DNA of 64,000 bases from positions 40,770,411 through 40,834,410 of the forward strand of contig NC_041808.1 of NCBI RefSeq assembly GCF_900964775.1, given 5' to 3'. The notes beneath the pieces are model-generated. The model made no database searches, was not told where the DNA came from, and was given only the letters and a program-made list of their open reading frames with translations. This DNA is from Scleropages formosus (lineage: Eukaryota; Chordata; Actinopteri; Osteoglossiformes; Osteoglossidae). Numbering within the stretch: position 1 is the first letter of the stretch; every line of letters starts with the position of its first letter. The position numbers and the translations under genes were made by a program. This document shows positions 50,124 through 61,754 of this stretch, piece after piece.

Positions 50124-50271
50124 AAAGAGATGAGCGAGAGAGAGAGAGAATGTGGAGAGTGGGAAGAAGGTGAGGCAGAGACAGAAGGGGGCAAGCGTAT
50201 AAATAAATGTCGGGAAGGAGTGTGAACGTTTCTGAGGGTGGGAGAGAGAGTGTGTGAGGTGGAGCGTGTTC

Positions 50272-50314
<43 letters not shown>

Positions 50315-50690
50315 GGGAGAGAAAAACTGAGCGTTCACAATTTCATTCAGGCTCACACACACTGTGTGTCTTGGATTTTACTCTCTCTCTCTCCTCTCTC
50401 TCTCTCTTTCTCCCCTTCTTCGAGCCGAACACGCTCGGACCACCTGGTGCCACAGTAAGTTCAGCGTGGGCCGGAGGAGCACGTTAGAGGCACGAAGGGA
50501 GGCGGAGGAGAGGAGAGGAGAGGCGAGGCGAGAGAGCCCGGGGAGGACCGGGACGGGCTGGGTGAGAGGTAGGATGTAGGGTGCAAAGGATGGGAAATTG
50601 AGCAGCATGTGAGACAGGGAGCAACGCGGAAGAAGGGGAGCAAGCAAGTCCATCTGTGGGCTTTCTCGAGAGAAAAGGGAAAACTGCAGG
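50082..50690 (+). promoter_or_regulatory. GA/CT-rich promoter-like zone with candidate 5' UTR exon
   Basis: (TG)n at 50090-50120, scattered GA runs, (GA)n at about 50279-50310, a (CT)n run at about 50382-50407, then G+A-rich sequence ending in ACTGCAG/GTAAGGAG, a strong donor at 50690. An earlier donor-like CACA/GTAAGTTC lies at 50454. No open frame with known homology is present, so any transcript starting here would have a non-coding first exon. The gene it belongs to is not identifiable. Confidence 0.35.
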
Positions 50691-52900
50691 TAAGGAGCCG
50701 TCTGCCGCTTGTCGACAATTTCCCCTCATTTGCACACGTGTTTTTCGCATAAGCATGTCATAAATGTGAGTGAACTTTGAGCGTTCCTCCGTACTTCGCT
50801 GGAACTGAACTCCCCCTGGTTACGCTGTCGTCCTAAGGCAATAAGGTCGAGTGCCCGGGGGTTTGGCAAACTCCACGACGAGTATGTCCACACATCACGA
50901 TGGACTAATTATTTTGCGGCGCCTCCTGTACGGCCTGTCCGCGCCGATCAAGAGACAGGCGAACCGCACGCATTAATTCTCACTTCCTCACAGGGGCCTT
51001 TAACCGAGTCGTGCTCTCTTACACGTACCGGAACCGGCACGCACAACCGTCGTCGTGTTTTCTGTTTTGCTGCGATACCGTACTTCTGACTTTCTGCGTG
51101 TCTGAGGTAACTGGAGTGCCGCGACCTAACGTTTCACCGCGCGCGTGAAAGGAATAGCGGGAGAGGGGACTGTGTATCGATCCTCCTGGATGTGAACAGC
51201 AATTGGATTAAAGTATTGATCCAGTCTGGGTCAGGTAGACGTAGGCTCGGTCACCCAGACGAGGGGGAAGGGTGATCAGGGATGTTAGCGCGTCTCATTA
51301 TGTCTGTCACGCGCACTCGCACGCATACATACGTCCTGTCTATGTGCGAAGAGGCCACCGCCGCAGAACCTTTGCACTTAGGGTTATGGGTTCCGGTCCC
51401 ATGTGACGACATCCTCTAAATAAAGGCCTTTCTCCGCTTGGCTCCGCTTCTTGAAGACGTAATAGAAAGGAAGAGAGAGACGATAACCCAAGTTTGTATC
51501 TTAACAGCGGACCGCAAGCACATCGGAAGATAAGTGAGCCGGGAAGTACAGCACGAGCCCCGAATCCTTTGAACCTCAGAGCTCAGTAATTTCTTTCTCA
51601 CACCAGGACCGCAGCTTCTCACCTCATGAGCTGCTTTCCGTGAACGACGCCACCTGTTTTGGAGATGACGTGCCACCTGCAAACATTCTGAGGCCTTCTG
51701 GAGGGTAAGTGACAGCTGGGGGGGGGGGGGGGGGGTTCTGAGAGATGTCAGAAGACCGTCCTTAAATGTGACCCGTGCAATCCGCCCCAGAGCACATCCC
51801 ACCTGCGCCGGATTGCGGTCTTTCCCCCCGGCGTTCTGTTCATACGGACTGGCTTCGGCGGGCTTTTCGTCCCCTGCAGCACTCAGCCTTCGCGGTTTAC
51901 TTTAGCTAAGACTCATACGTGTGTGCGAGAAAAGGCAAGACCGCGTGAGCACGGTCAAGAACCCACACTCCTGTTCCGGTTGTTTAATTAGTCCGTTTCC
52001 TGTCGCCATCTGGAAACTTGTAGGCGGGTACTTCAGTACCACTGATCTTCTTCTGCTAACATGCGCGGAAGCGTGAGGTGTGTGTGCTGCGCGCAAGCGG
52101 ACAGTGTCCGGGACAGTTGAACGTGCAGGCCGAACGCTAGACCAGACAGGGGCTCTTTCCTGGGAAGTGACACCTTCTGACCTTTCCTATTCCCTCTGTC
52201 TGGCAGTGCGGAGCCTGGAATCGATCATTTTCCCCTCCTCCCCAGGCGCTTTTACTTCCACCCCTCCTCCCGCTTCTTTCTCTTCTGGCCCGCTGCCTCC
52301 ATAGGCCCCTCCCCCACGGACCCCTGCAGTCCCCCCCCCCAACAGACCAATCAGCGGCAGGTTCACACGCAGCGTGGGTCCTGTCTAATGCAGGTTCGTC
52401 ATTAGGTGGTCGCAAAGTAGACATGTGGGAAGAGTTGTCAGCATCTCTGTTAAAGACGCCGGATGAAAACTGCAGAAGTGTCCAGTGCGGCCCCCTCCAA
52501 AGTGAACTGTGCACTTAGGCCCTTTGTTTCTGCAGTCGGTCCGCACATGGGCCTGCCGTGACGGTTAACGTGCCAGCGTGGGCGCGGCCTCTCGTTGGAG
52601 TCTTCATCAATGAGTCGACGCACCTCTCCTGAGCCTCCCAGCACGAGCGCTCGCTTTGGGTGTCTTTGGGCGTCGAGAGTCACCATCGTTGTGCGTTGTC
52701 ATTGCGTCCGTGCTTCCGGATTTTATGACTCCGCGAAGTCGGAATTGCGGGGAAGAGGTGCCCTCGTATTCCGAGTCTCGGCGAACATTCAACGCTGTCG
52801 GTGAGTTTTGCTTGTGGAGAAACCATCGAACGTTGAGTGTGCCTTGAGTCTCGAGCATCCGCGCACTTCAGGGTGCAGGGAAACCACGCGTGTTATATAT
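50691..52900. other. GC-rich region with one weak exon candidate
   Basis: No recognised protein. The only exon-like segment is 51604-51704, between a pyrimidine-rich acceptor (TTTCTTTCTCACACCAG) and GGAGG/GTAAGTG, open in one frame as FSPHELLSVNDATCFGDD. At this length an open frame is expected by chance. A G17 run (about 51718-51734) lies just after the donor. Confidence 0.25.
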
Positions 52901-53045
52901 ATATCACTTAATCCCACACTCGCGTAAAAAAATGTATTTGGCCAGGTTTCAACGTTAGACTTCAGAGGCATTATTCATGCAGTTGTTTAGACGGCAAAGC
53001 CGTCAAAAGTTCAGTTCCTCAGTTTGCCGGAAATGTATTGGGGTG

Positions 53046-53257
53046 GGGGGTGCGGTGGTGCAGTGGGTTGGACCACGGTCCTGCTTTCCGGTGGGTCTGG
53101 GGTTCGAGTCCCGCTTAGGGTGCCTTGTGACGGCCTGGCGTCCCGTCCTGGGTGTGTCCCCTCCCCCTCCGGCCTTACACCCTGTGTTACCGGGTAGGCT
53201 CCGGTTTCCCCGTGACCCTGTATGGGACAAGCGGTTCTGAAAGTGTGTGTGTGTGTG
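53046..53257 (+). repeat. SINE-A inserted into an older SINE-A
   Basis: Complete SINE-A between exact copies of TGTATTGGGGTG at 53034-53045 and 53258-53269. The right-hand copy is the truncated start of the older SINE-A at 53262-53400. Confidence 0.93.
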
Positions 53258-53261
53258 TGTA

Positions 53262-53400
53262 TTGGGGTGCCTTGCAATGGACTGGCGTCCCGTCCTGGGT
53301 GCGTCCCCTCCCCCTCCGGCCTTACGCCCTGAGTTGCAGGGTTAGGCTCCGGTTCCCCGCGACCCCGTATGGGACACGCGGTTCAGGAAGTGTGTGTGCA
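53262..53400 (+). repeat. 5'-truncated older SINE-A
   Basis: Begins at TTGGGGTGCCTTGCAATGG, lacking the tRNA-like head, and runs to the CGCGGTTCAGGAAGTGTG end. The younger SINE-A inserted at its 5' edge. Confidence 0.9.
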
Positions 53401-55018
53401 TTTAAATATATGCGGAACACAGCTCTTTGAGCCAAGATGGCTGCTGTAGAGCAACAGCTCCCTGCCCTGTGCGTAGGGAACAGCGACCCGACGACACGTC
53501 CCCTGGCGGCAGATGCAGGCAGTGCATGAGAGGCTCCCGGTTCACATTCATTGCTGTCAGTGGGTTCTTAGATCGCGACTCACCAGACAATGAATGAAAA
53601 CTGAGACGTCTTTCCTCCAAATCCTGGCACGTTTCTTTACAGTGGATGCAGTTTGTTTATAACAACTTCCTCAGCCTGGTCTTTGTCCGGAATTTAAATG
53701 TGCAAATATCGCAGGGAAAACTGGAACGACTGCGGGTAAAACCTGAGGGTACACAGGCGAGGCCTTGGCATGTGAAAGCACATCCATTGAATTGATCCGA
53801 TCCATCGGATTCGAGGATCTCCACCCCATGAAGGTCTTTCACCAATTAAAGGTCAATTTTCCCACTTAGCTGAGTTAATGGAATGTAAACAGAAGGATCC
53901 GAAATCCTGGGAGAGGTACGCTGGGGGCCATGGAGTGGGATGCTGTTAAAGACAGAGCTATGTGATATTCTTTTGTTCACCAGTGTGAACAAAATAAAAT
54001 TAAAATTATCTTCGGCAAATATCGTGTTTTTGACTACACAAACTGCCGGCTTTTCCATGAACCACTAAAACAGCGGGGGTTGTAGCCTCTGTCATTAACA
54101 AATACAGCAAGTCTCAGTCTGAATGCAGACACACCTTTCGGTAGGAAGCTCTTATTTTCCTAATAGATGACAGTGCAGGAGGTCATTAAATCCAGCAGTG
54201 CAAAAGTGGTATTATGCATTCTCATTTTCTTACTGGGACCATTATGCTAAATCACTGGCTGTTAAGTATTAAATCACAATCCTTGACTGGGTTACCCCTT
54301 TGGTCACCAGTAGTGCCTTTAAATATTCTTTATTCTGTCTTTATTCACTGTATTTTTTTCCTGGCATCCTTAGTATTTGGCAATTTGAGGGGCGGGACAT
54401 GTAAATGTCATTCACTGTGAAATAACGTGTTGAGATTTTCAAAATGTTCTGAATTATTAAAGCTTATGATGTGTATTAATACTGTAATTTGTAACCTGTG
54501 GGGGGTAGTCTGCAATCAATAAATCAATATATTTAATTTAACACAGTGTCTATTGCCAGAAGTCCGGCAGGTGCTTTGGAGAGCAGACCACAGTACAATC
54601 ATGTAAATTCTACTTTTTCAGGTAATTTGTATTCACTACTTGTTAATGTATTTGTTGATGGTATACTTACTGTAGATGCACATTCTGTGTAACTTTTGGT
54701 AATTAATGTAAAATTTAAACAGGGCAGGTGTAAATTTCAAGACAAACTGTGTACACACTAGGCATGCATTATGCTATCGATCACTGAGAGCATGAAGTGA
54801 GCTGCACCCTCTGAAGTGTAAATTGATTCTGATTTCTGATTATGCATCCAAATTACGTGTTTACGTGTGATGTTAATAAACGGTTTAAACACTTGACCGT
54901 GATCTTTGCGGCCTGGTGAAGTTTGGTTGATTGTGAGCGTGGACACCCAACCTGGGATTCTTTGATGAATTTCTTGCTTTGAAAATGTAATATGATATAA
55001 TGTGAAAGAGGCTATACC
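53401..55018. other. Non-coding region
   Basis: No gene supported. AATAAA-type signals occur near 54516 without an upstream gene I can recognise. Confidence 0.45.
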
Positions 55019-55560
55019 TGTCACGTCCAAGCCCACAACTCATCCAACAACACCTGACTGCTCCAGCACCTGATTAACCGCTCACCCTTTAAAAGACCCT
55101 CCTCAGCTCCCATACCTTTGCGGAATCTCGTCAGGGACAACCGCCCTTCCTTGTGACTTCTCGTTCATACGCATCTCCAGTTCACAGTTCACGTTCTCCG
55201 GTTTTTGACCCCTCGCTTTGTTGCTCGACTATGTCCACAGATCATCGTTTCAGCGCCGACCGACTCTACTTCGCTTTGTCTCCTGACCTCACCCATGGAT
55301 TCCCACTCTGACCCCGACCGCCAATCGACCAACGATTCGCCTGTCCCCAACACTGAGAACTTGCCTTACAGGCGAACGACTCCGCACTTGGGTCCTGCCG
55401 TCCCGGTTCTCTCGGCCTGCAATGACAATACCACAGTACATCATGAGTGACTATATTTGTGTGCTATAGGATAAAAGTTGTGTTGCCTGAGTGGACACAT
55501 GCTTCCGTTCCTGACTCCTTCTTCCACCGATCCAGTGCCTCAGGCCCAGATACCATGAGA
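55019..55560 (+). mobile_element. LTR-type repeat, fossil copy 2
   Basis: Starts TGTCACGTCCAAGCCCACAA and continues CGCTCACCCTTTAAAAGACC and CGGAATCTCGTCAGGGACAA, as in the copies at 11035-11386 and 57576-57937. Looks like a solo terminal repeat of an LTR retrotransposon. The right end is approximate and no internal region is present. Confidence 0.6.
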
Positions 55561-55752
55561 ATGTCAATAACGCACACCTCAGCAAACTGTCTCCCCTGAG
55601 GAGCACTAACAGAGATGTACAACGTAAGTCAATACCGTAAATTTGCTCACCTGCATGCCTCTACCACCCTTAAAATCCCTTGTGTGACCCATTTCTTTTC
55701 AGACTGCTTCTGCTAAAGGCAACAAATAAACAAAATATCTAATGATAGATAT

Positions 55753-56065
55753 TGTGGCGCGGAGCGCCGTGGGTTTGGATGGGGCGAAGGAGGACGCGGC
55801 GGTAGCATTCATAACAAACAGTTTATTTGAACACCGGCACAAGGGAAATGATGCTCTCGGTCCAAGGACCCCATTTCCTCCAGGACCTGTGCTTACAATC
55901 AAGCTTCCTAGCCTGCCTTAGCACTCCTAGGCTCTCTCCCAACACAGTGGTAGACACAGTCAACCCACCATTTCCCCACGAAGTGGCCCCAGCGGTTACA
56001 GACATTATTTACAGATTTCCCACAATGCAATTATTTACATAAAATCAGTGACGCGGGTCGTTACA
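55753..56065 (-). mobile_element. Solo LTR, fossil
   Basis: A 313-bp element on the minus strand that begins TGTAACGACCCG and ends GCGCTCCGCGCCACA, i.e. TG...CA. The same 4-bp ATAT lies at 55749-55752 and 56066-56069, a target-site duplication. An AATAAA lies in the minus-strand 3' half (near 55820). No internal coding sequence is attached, so it is a solo LTR. It seems unrelated to the 55.0 kb family. Confidence 0.75.
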
Positions 56066-56408
56066 ATATCATAAGCCACCTTAATGGCTTTGACCACCTT
56101 TTTTATGTGCTTGAAATCGATTAGAAGACAAACAATGGCAGGGAAAGGCCAGGTCATCAATGGCACGGCCGTACTGCCTTACCCTTTTGAGTTTTTTCCA
56201 TTACATCTTGTTTAACTTCTTTTTTTAAATAATTGAAGGACAGGTTTTTTCACACTTCACAAGTTTACAGTCACATCAACGGTGGCTCCAGCTTCAGAGG
56301 CATTGTCACACTAACTCTGGCAAATTGGCCTAAACAACTGAGAATTCTTCCAAGCGTGTTGGAAGTGAAGCAGAGTATTGAGAACTTTGAAAAATAATAT
56401 TATTCTAG

Positions 56409-56570
56409 CGGGGGGGCATGGTGGTGCAGCAGGTTTGGCTTGAGCCTGCTCTGTGGTGGGACTGGGGTTCAAGTCCTGCTTGGGGTGCTTTGTGGCGGAC
56501 TGGTGTCTCATCCAGGGTGTGTCCCCTCCTCCTCCTTGTGCCCTGTGTTGCCGGGTTAGGGTTGTGTAAT
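56409..56570 (+). repeat. SINE-A subfamily copy, 3'-truncated
   Basis: Head GGTGGTGCAGCAGGTTTGG, box B-like GGTTCAAGTCC and TGTGTCCCCTCCTCCTCC. It stops after GCCGGGTTAGG without a (TG)n tail. Confidence 0.85.
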
Positions 56571-56599
56571 ATTATTCTTACGCACATATTATACTGGCA

Positions 56600-57575
56600 A
56601 AAAGGAACAATGATGAGAGATGTATGGGCTGCTTCTAATTTTATTTAAAAGAGGTTATTTGACTTCCCTTCTAGTACATTCTGTTCACAGGAGGCACAGA
56701 GCTGGAAAAGCAGACTTATCCTTTTTCATTAATGATTTACTTATTGTTTCTTTTTCCATATGCGTAGACCAAATCTTGCACTCAGAATTCAAATAACTGG
56801 AAATGAATCTCAATGTCTATGATGAATTATTAAAATATGAGGGATCAGGACTGAAGTTACATGATTACTTATGACGGTGGAACTGAATTTGCTTGCATGT
56901 GAAGATCTCAAGTCTGCTTTACGTGTGGATACACCGAGGCACCCGGAGACTGACAGCATCCTCGGTGTGTATGGACAGTCTTACCTAATGATTTGTGCTT
57001 TACTGAATAATGAGCGCACACACACAGACACATGGCTGCCCCCACTGACTATCAGACTGACAGAAGGCAAGACTGAAAAGTGCTTATTAGTCCCCAACAA
57101 CTAAGTCAGCTGGACTGCTGGTCCACAGCCTGGACTCATGAATGACAAGATGAGCAATTCCACACATCGCCCATTCTGTCAGACCTGCCCTCTCTGACCG
57201 GGGAACACGGCACTGGCTGTAACTAAGGGCAAAGGCCTGCCTGCTCTGTTCGGTGGCTGTGTGTGTCCTTAAGCACAATGGATCATAAGTCTGCCTAATG
57301 ATCTCGAACCCAGTATCCTGAGACTGCTTTCCCCTTGGGATGGGTATATAGTGTGCCAAAATTCAGGAGGTAAGACAATCAAATTAATTTTCACATGTTA
57401 AAATGACGTGATGACGATTTAACCGTTCAGCTGAGGCCGACTTTCGGTCACTTCATCATTCTCCATGCTTTATGATCTTTGACCACTTCTTTCAATTCTT
57501 TCATGGGCATGTTCATGTCGGCCTTGATTTTGTTCAGCCAGTGCGTTCTTTGACGTCCTCTTCTTCTCAACCCGC
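56600..57575. other. Non-coding region
   Basis: No gene recognised. Sequence at 57480-57575 and 57938-58020 looks like one older repeat (TTTCTTTCAATTCTTTCATG; ATGATATGACCAAAGTATG) split by the LTR at 57576-57937. Confidence 0.4.
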
Positions 57576-57937
57576 TGTCATGCGGAACACAGGGAGCCGG
57601 GACGGCTGAACCCAATGCAGTGTTGTTTGTCTGAAGTTGAGGGAAGAGGCAAGTTCTAAAAACAAGGGACAGGCAAAGGGTCGGTCGATCGGCAAACAGG
57701 ACAGGAACGAGGATCCATGGACATGGTCAGAAAACAAAGCAAGGAGTCAAAAACCGGATATCGTGAACAGAGAATAGAGTAAGCGTGTGTGCAAAGTAAC
57801 GCGAGGAAGGGCGGTTGTCCCAAACGAGATTCCATAATGGTACAGGAGCTGAAGAGGGTCTTTATAGGGTGAGCGATTAATCAGGAGCTAGCGCAGAGTC
57901 AGGTGTTGTCGCTTGTGTTGTGGGCGTGGACGTGACA
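57576..57937 (-). mobile_element. LTR-type repeat, fossil copy 3
   Basis: Minus strand begins TGTCACGTCCACGCCCACAA and ends TTCCGCATGACA (TG...CA). A TATAAAG box lies in the shared CGCTCACCC segment. Related to the copies at 11035 and 55019. A solo terminal repeat, 362 bp; I see no clear target-site duplication. Confidence 0.7.
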
Positions 57938-58539
57938 CCTACTGCCTATGCCGAGCATTAATGTTGTTTCCAAAGAATTAGCTCGCATGATATGACCAAA
58001 GTATGAGAGCCGCTGCTTGGTGATTTTTTTTAAAATGATGTACAAATGTGCATCACATTCAGACTGAGCTTTATAAGTTTCTGCATTTTAACCTCTACAA
58101 AAATGGGAGCAGAAGCATCTCAGTTATGTAAAAAGGAAAAAGGCAGATATGAGAATTTGTCAGGACAGCAGCACAAAGTGTGGTGCTTAACACGCGTGTC
58201 GTTTATGAAGGTCGCTGGAAACGTTGTGCGGTAAAACCCCTTGAGGTGGTTTACCAAAGTGTCTTCATTAAGATAATGATGTGTGAAACTGTGATTCTCA
58301 ATAAGGGAGTCACATAAAGGACTAAGTTTTTTTTTCCTCTAGTACATGTTCTTTGAACATGGCCAAACAGGCATCACTACATGTTTAAAATTCAGGCTTT
58401 GTACACAAAGCTCCTGACAAGATGAGGGGTGATGAGCAACACAATCGAAACAGCATTGGTGTTGTCACATCAGAGCCCTACTGACCAGATCTATTGAGTG
58501 TGTCCAGTGTGTCCACATGTACTGGTGACTCTAAAATTG

Positions 58540-58546
58540 CCTGTAA

Positions 58547-58601
<55 letters not shown>

Positions 58602-58725
58602 CTACCCTGCAATCGAGCGTCTTCACATCCTGGGCGTACCCTGCTTAACCTTGTGTTGTGTGATTTCAGGATAGACTCCGGACCACCGTGACCCTGACTT
58701 GGACACGCGGTCAACGACATAGAGG
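58540..58725 (+). repeat. V-SINE 3' part with (TG)n
   Basis: (TG)n at about 58550-58600, then GGCTACCCTGCAATCGAGCG, GGATAGACTCCGGACCACCG and GGACACGCGGTCAACGACA, the same order as at 24.48-24.63 kb. Confidence 0.65.
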
Positions 58726-59005
58726 GAGTAACTGCATTTACAGCGATGATAAAAGGAAAGTAAGTACAAACGTGTAGAAAGCATGCAGGGTGTATGGAAG
58801 GCTTTGCATGACACTTGTGTGGCCCTCCACTCCCTGGGGCAGGCTGTTCGGTGGAATCTTGGGAAGGCGAACTTACGAATCCTTGTGTTTGTGTGGCGTC
58901 ATCCACTGCTGCAAGAGTCGGAGCTGTACGGTCCACCAGCACTGCTCCTGCAGCTCGCTGCCTACGCATCCGTGCAGCCGAAACAAAGTAACTTCGGCGA
59001 AGCAA

Positions 59006-59325
59006 AGTGCTGCTTGAAAGTATGGGAACCCTTGCGTCCCTCAGTTTTACCACAAAATGGTTATTTAATGAGAATCGGTGTTTTTTATGTGACCCAACAG
59101 GTGTGTAATGGCCAATTCCATAAGTTGCTCTAGAGGAAATCTTTGTGTAGCAGAAAAATTTAAGCGGTGCGGGTGCAAAAATAGGTGAAACCCAAGTTTT
59201 ATTGGTTAAAGCAAGTAGGTGTGTGGAATCAGGTGTGTCAGTCATAACCATTTATCATTTTATAAGTTTATTTGAATAATTTTTAATACAAAAATAATGG
59301 TTTGCAAACTTTCAAGCATCACTGT
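59006..59325. mobile_element. MITE-like non-autonomous DNA transposon
   Basis: About 320 bp bounded by inverted repeats. The left end has AGTGCTGCTTGAAAGTATGG; the right end, reverse-complemented, reads CAGTGATGCTTGAAAGTTTG. The interior is AT-rich and non-coding. The superfamily is not assigned, and no clear target-site duplication was found. Confidence 0.65.
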
Positions 59326-59329
59326 ATCC

Positions 59330-59950
59330 TTGGTGTCTCAGCCTGCTGGCTCCAGAGGCTTTCGGGAGCAGCACAGCGCCAGCTTTTTCGAGTTTGGGGA
59401 CACCTCTTCTGTCAGGGAAGCAAAGGGTGTCTCCCAGCGTTGGCATAATATTTACACCCTCTGTTGTGAGTTCTCCATCACCACAGATGGAGATATTCCT
59501 GAGGAATTACTTTCCACATTTAAATGTAAAAAGAAAGGCACTGTTTTGAATAAAATAAATGTGAATGACTGAACTTTGGTGTGGACCTTTATGAGGAAGA
59601 GTGCGAGGAAGGGGTGAGATACACTAGTGTACTCCGGGATGAGCGCAAACGGTCCAGCCGGAGCTCAGCGTCTCACAATAATCCCCGTATCCCGTCACTG
59701 CTGACTGCGCTCTTTCCACCGTCCTGCCAACGGGCGTCAGAGGGAAGAGAAACGCGTCGCGCGCCGCTACTATTAATATCCAGTAAGAATCGAGCGGGAA
59801 CGCGCGTCACAGTCACCGTCTGCAATCCGACAAATGCGCGCAGTGCTTTTAATCGGAGCGCCACACATTTCATAACTCGGCACTGGCCTCCGTTTCAATA
59901 TCGCTTTCTCATGTAATTCGTCACGTGACGCATTTAGTCAAATTTTAAAG
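59330..59950. other. Non-coding region before the carrier promoter
   Basis: No supported exon. The open frames here have no recognisable domains or flanking splice sites. Confidence 0.4.
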
Positions 59951-61200
59951 AACAATAATAAACAGTCGCTGCGGTCTCCTGACGAGCCGCGTTAGCGCAG
60001 CGCAGCGCGCGCCCTTCCTCTTCGTCGAATGCGACGGCGCGCGCCGGAGGTTACCTCGCGAGACGTTGTGGGGCAAACCGTTTACCGCGCTCCGGTTGAG
60101 TCCGTCCGGTTTACCGGTGACCGACACAGAAGTTACTCAGGAAGAACGTCTCTCTGTGCCCGTTTTTAATACTCATTTCAGTGGGAATTGGTTTAATTTG
60201 ACGTGAAATTCCAGGTGCCCCGGGTGTTGGATGTCCCATTTATAACTGTAGCAGACATTATGAATATTTTAGCTAATGAAAATTTTGCCCCCAAACGAAA
60301 AACAGCTGCGCGGACGGTTATAAATCCCCGAAGAGCACAAAGAAAACTAAAAGGTGGCACTGGGAGACACTGTATACAGACATTCCTTTAGCTACGTGTA
60401 ACTACAGTTTGTCATTCCGACTCAAGTGTTTGAAACACCAGCTGGTTTTTGCTGCTTAGTTTAGTGCTTGATAATGTGAACTACCGCATTGTTCATTTAA
60501 GGTTAATAATTTGTGCCTCGTTGAGAATTAATACAGCTTTCCGATGCAGAAAATCCAGGGGAGGAGGTTGGTACGTGTCGAAGAAGTTGTTGCCAGGGGC
60601 TCGATATTGATGATCCGATCGCACAGGGACTCGATCGGATGCGGGAGAACATCACATTCGCCCTTTATTTACTTAGGTTACACCCAACACGGGCTTCAGC
60701 CCGACGAGCTCCGCCGACAGTCAGCATTTCGGGAAAAAAGCGCCAACCTCGCCGGCGCAGTCGCTCCGAGAGAGGGTGTTGTGCTGAAATGCGGTAAAAG
60801 CGCGTCCGCGACGGTGCTCCACTCTCCGCGTGCATCGAGCGCTGCGTGTCACACGGGGAGGCTGAGGAATTAGCTCTGTGGATTTGTCCACGGCGGGCAC
60901 ACAAACGGATGCGGGGATTAACGGTACAGATGTAAGGTCTCGGCTGCTCAGGTCCTGAGATGCCCGAGACGAAGTGGCTCATCCTCAGTGTGACACCGGG
61001 ATCGGGCTGCGAGGGCAGTGGAGACACGATTCCGCGAAACTCCGCGGCTCCCCGGTCTCAAAGGTGCCCCTTTCGACTTGGTTCGGCTCGGGCCGGTTCT
61101 GCTCCCCGCGATTCCTTTCTCGTGCACTTAGACTGGAGCTCGTTCCCGACACGGATCGGATGCTGAAGACACGGTAACATTTTATGCGGCATCGCTACGT
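59950..61200 (+). promoter_or_regulatory. CpG-rich region upstream of the carrier exon
   Basis: High CpG density with GCGCGC runs near 59997-60045, and again at 60690-61150. It fits a CpG-island promoter for the gene starting near 61.2 kb. Confidence 0.45.
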
Positions 61201-61238
61201 TTTCGAGGCAAGAGCAAGTGCTACTGGCCCCGATCCAC

Positions 61239-61439
61239 ATGGGGTGAAGGCAGGGCTCGGCTGTTGCGCGCCTGGAGCCGGGCTCGTTGTCAGGACAACG
61301 GAGCTGTCGATCCCGACCGGGAGAAGAGATGGGCCGAACTCTTCGAGCAGCTGGACCTGAATAAAGACGGGCGGATCGACGTGAATGAGCTGAGAATTGT
61401 CTGGTCGCTCGGGGGATCCTCCGGAGTGACGTGGAGGAG
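61239..61439 (+). pseudogene. slc25a23: First exon of an EF-hand mitochondrial ATP-Mg/Pi carrier, with frame shifts
   Basis: Encodes CQDNGAVDPDREKRWAELFE then QLDLNKDGRIDVNELR. This is the first EF-hand of the calcium-regulated SLC25A23/24/25 carriers, with a canonical loop DLNKDGRIDVNE. After ELR the same frame runs to a stop at 61441. One frame over, the family-like LVARGILRSDVEE continues to a good donor (GAGGAG/GTAAAA, donor at 61440), so about one base is missing near 61396-61400. Upstream there is no in-frame ATG. The ATG at 61239 would join the conserved frame only if its G4 run were one base shorter. Either the exon is truly broken or the assembly has small indels. Other exons are not in the window. 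The slc25a23 name rests on linkage with clpp as well as sequence. Confidence 0.6.
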
Positions 61440-61754
61440 GTAAAAACGAACCTGCCTGGTCTAAGTTCGGAATGACTCACCCTGTTTACGGATCATCCCG
61501 CTGCGCCACGCTAATGGATCGAAGTCCTGGTGGTAGGTGCGCCTAGGGTGAAACGGCAAAAAAAGTGGGGCTATTTCGCCCAAGTACCCGAGAACGCGGT
61601 CACTTTTTTGGACAGCTGAAGAACGAGCGGACTTACTCGGTTTTTCAGGGATTCTTTTTTTTTTCTTGCGTGCGGCATATGCATTCCGTTGGTCAACTTC
61701 TAAAGACAGGGGAGGGAATGTAACGATAAAAGAGCGAGGCGTCCGCGAAGTAGA

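Noticed and set aside
51604-51704. Coding exon candidate with acceptor and donor consensus
   Set aside because: 33 codons without a stop is likely by chance, the translation matches nothing I know, and no neighbouring coding exon was found. Kept only as a weak note.
58478-59251. 257-codon minus-strand frame containing a poly-His/Thr run
   Set aside because: The run is the translated (TG)n of a V-SINE, and the rest crosses the MITE. It is not a gene.
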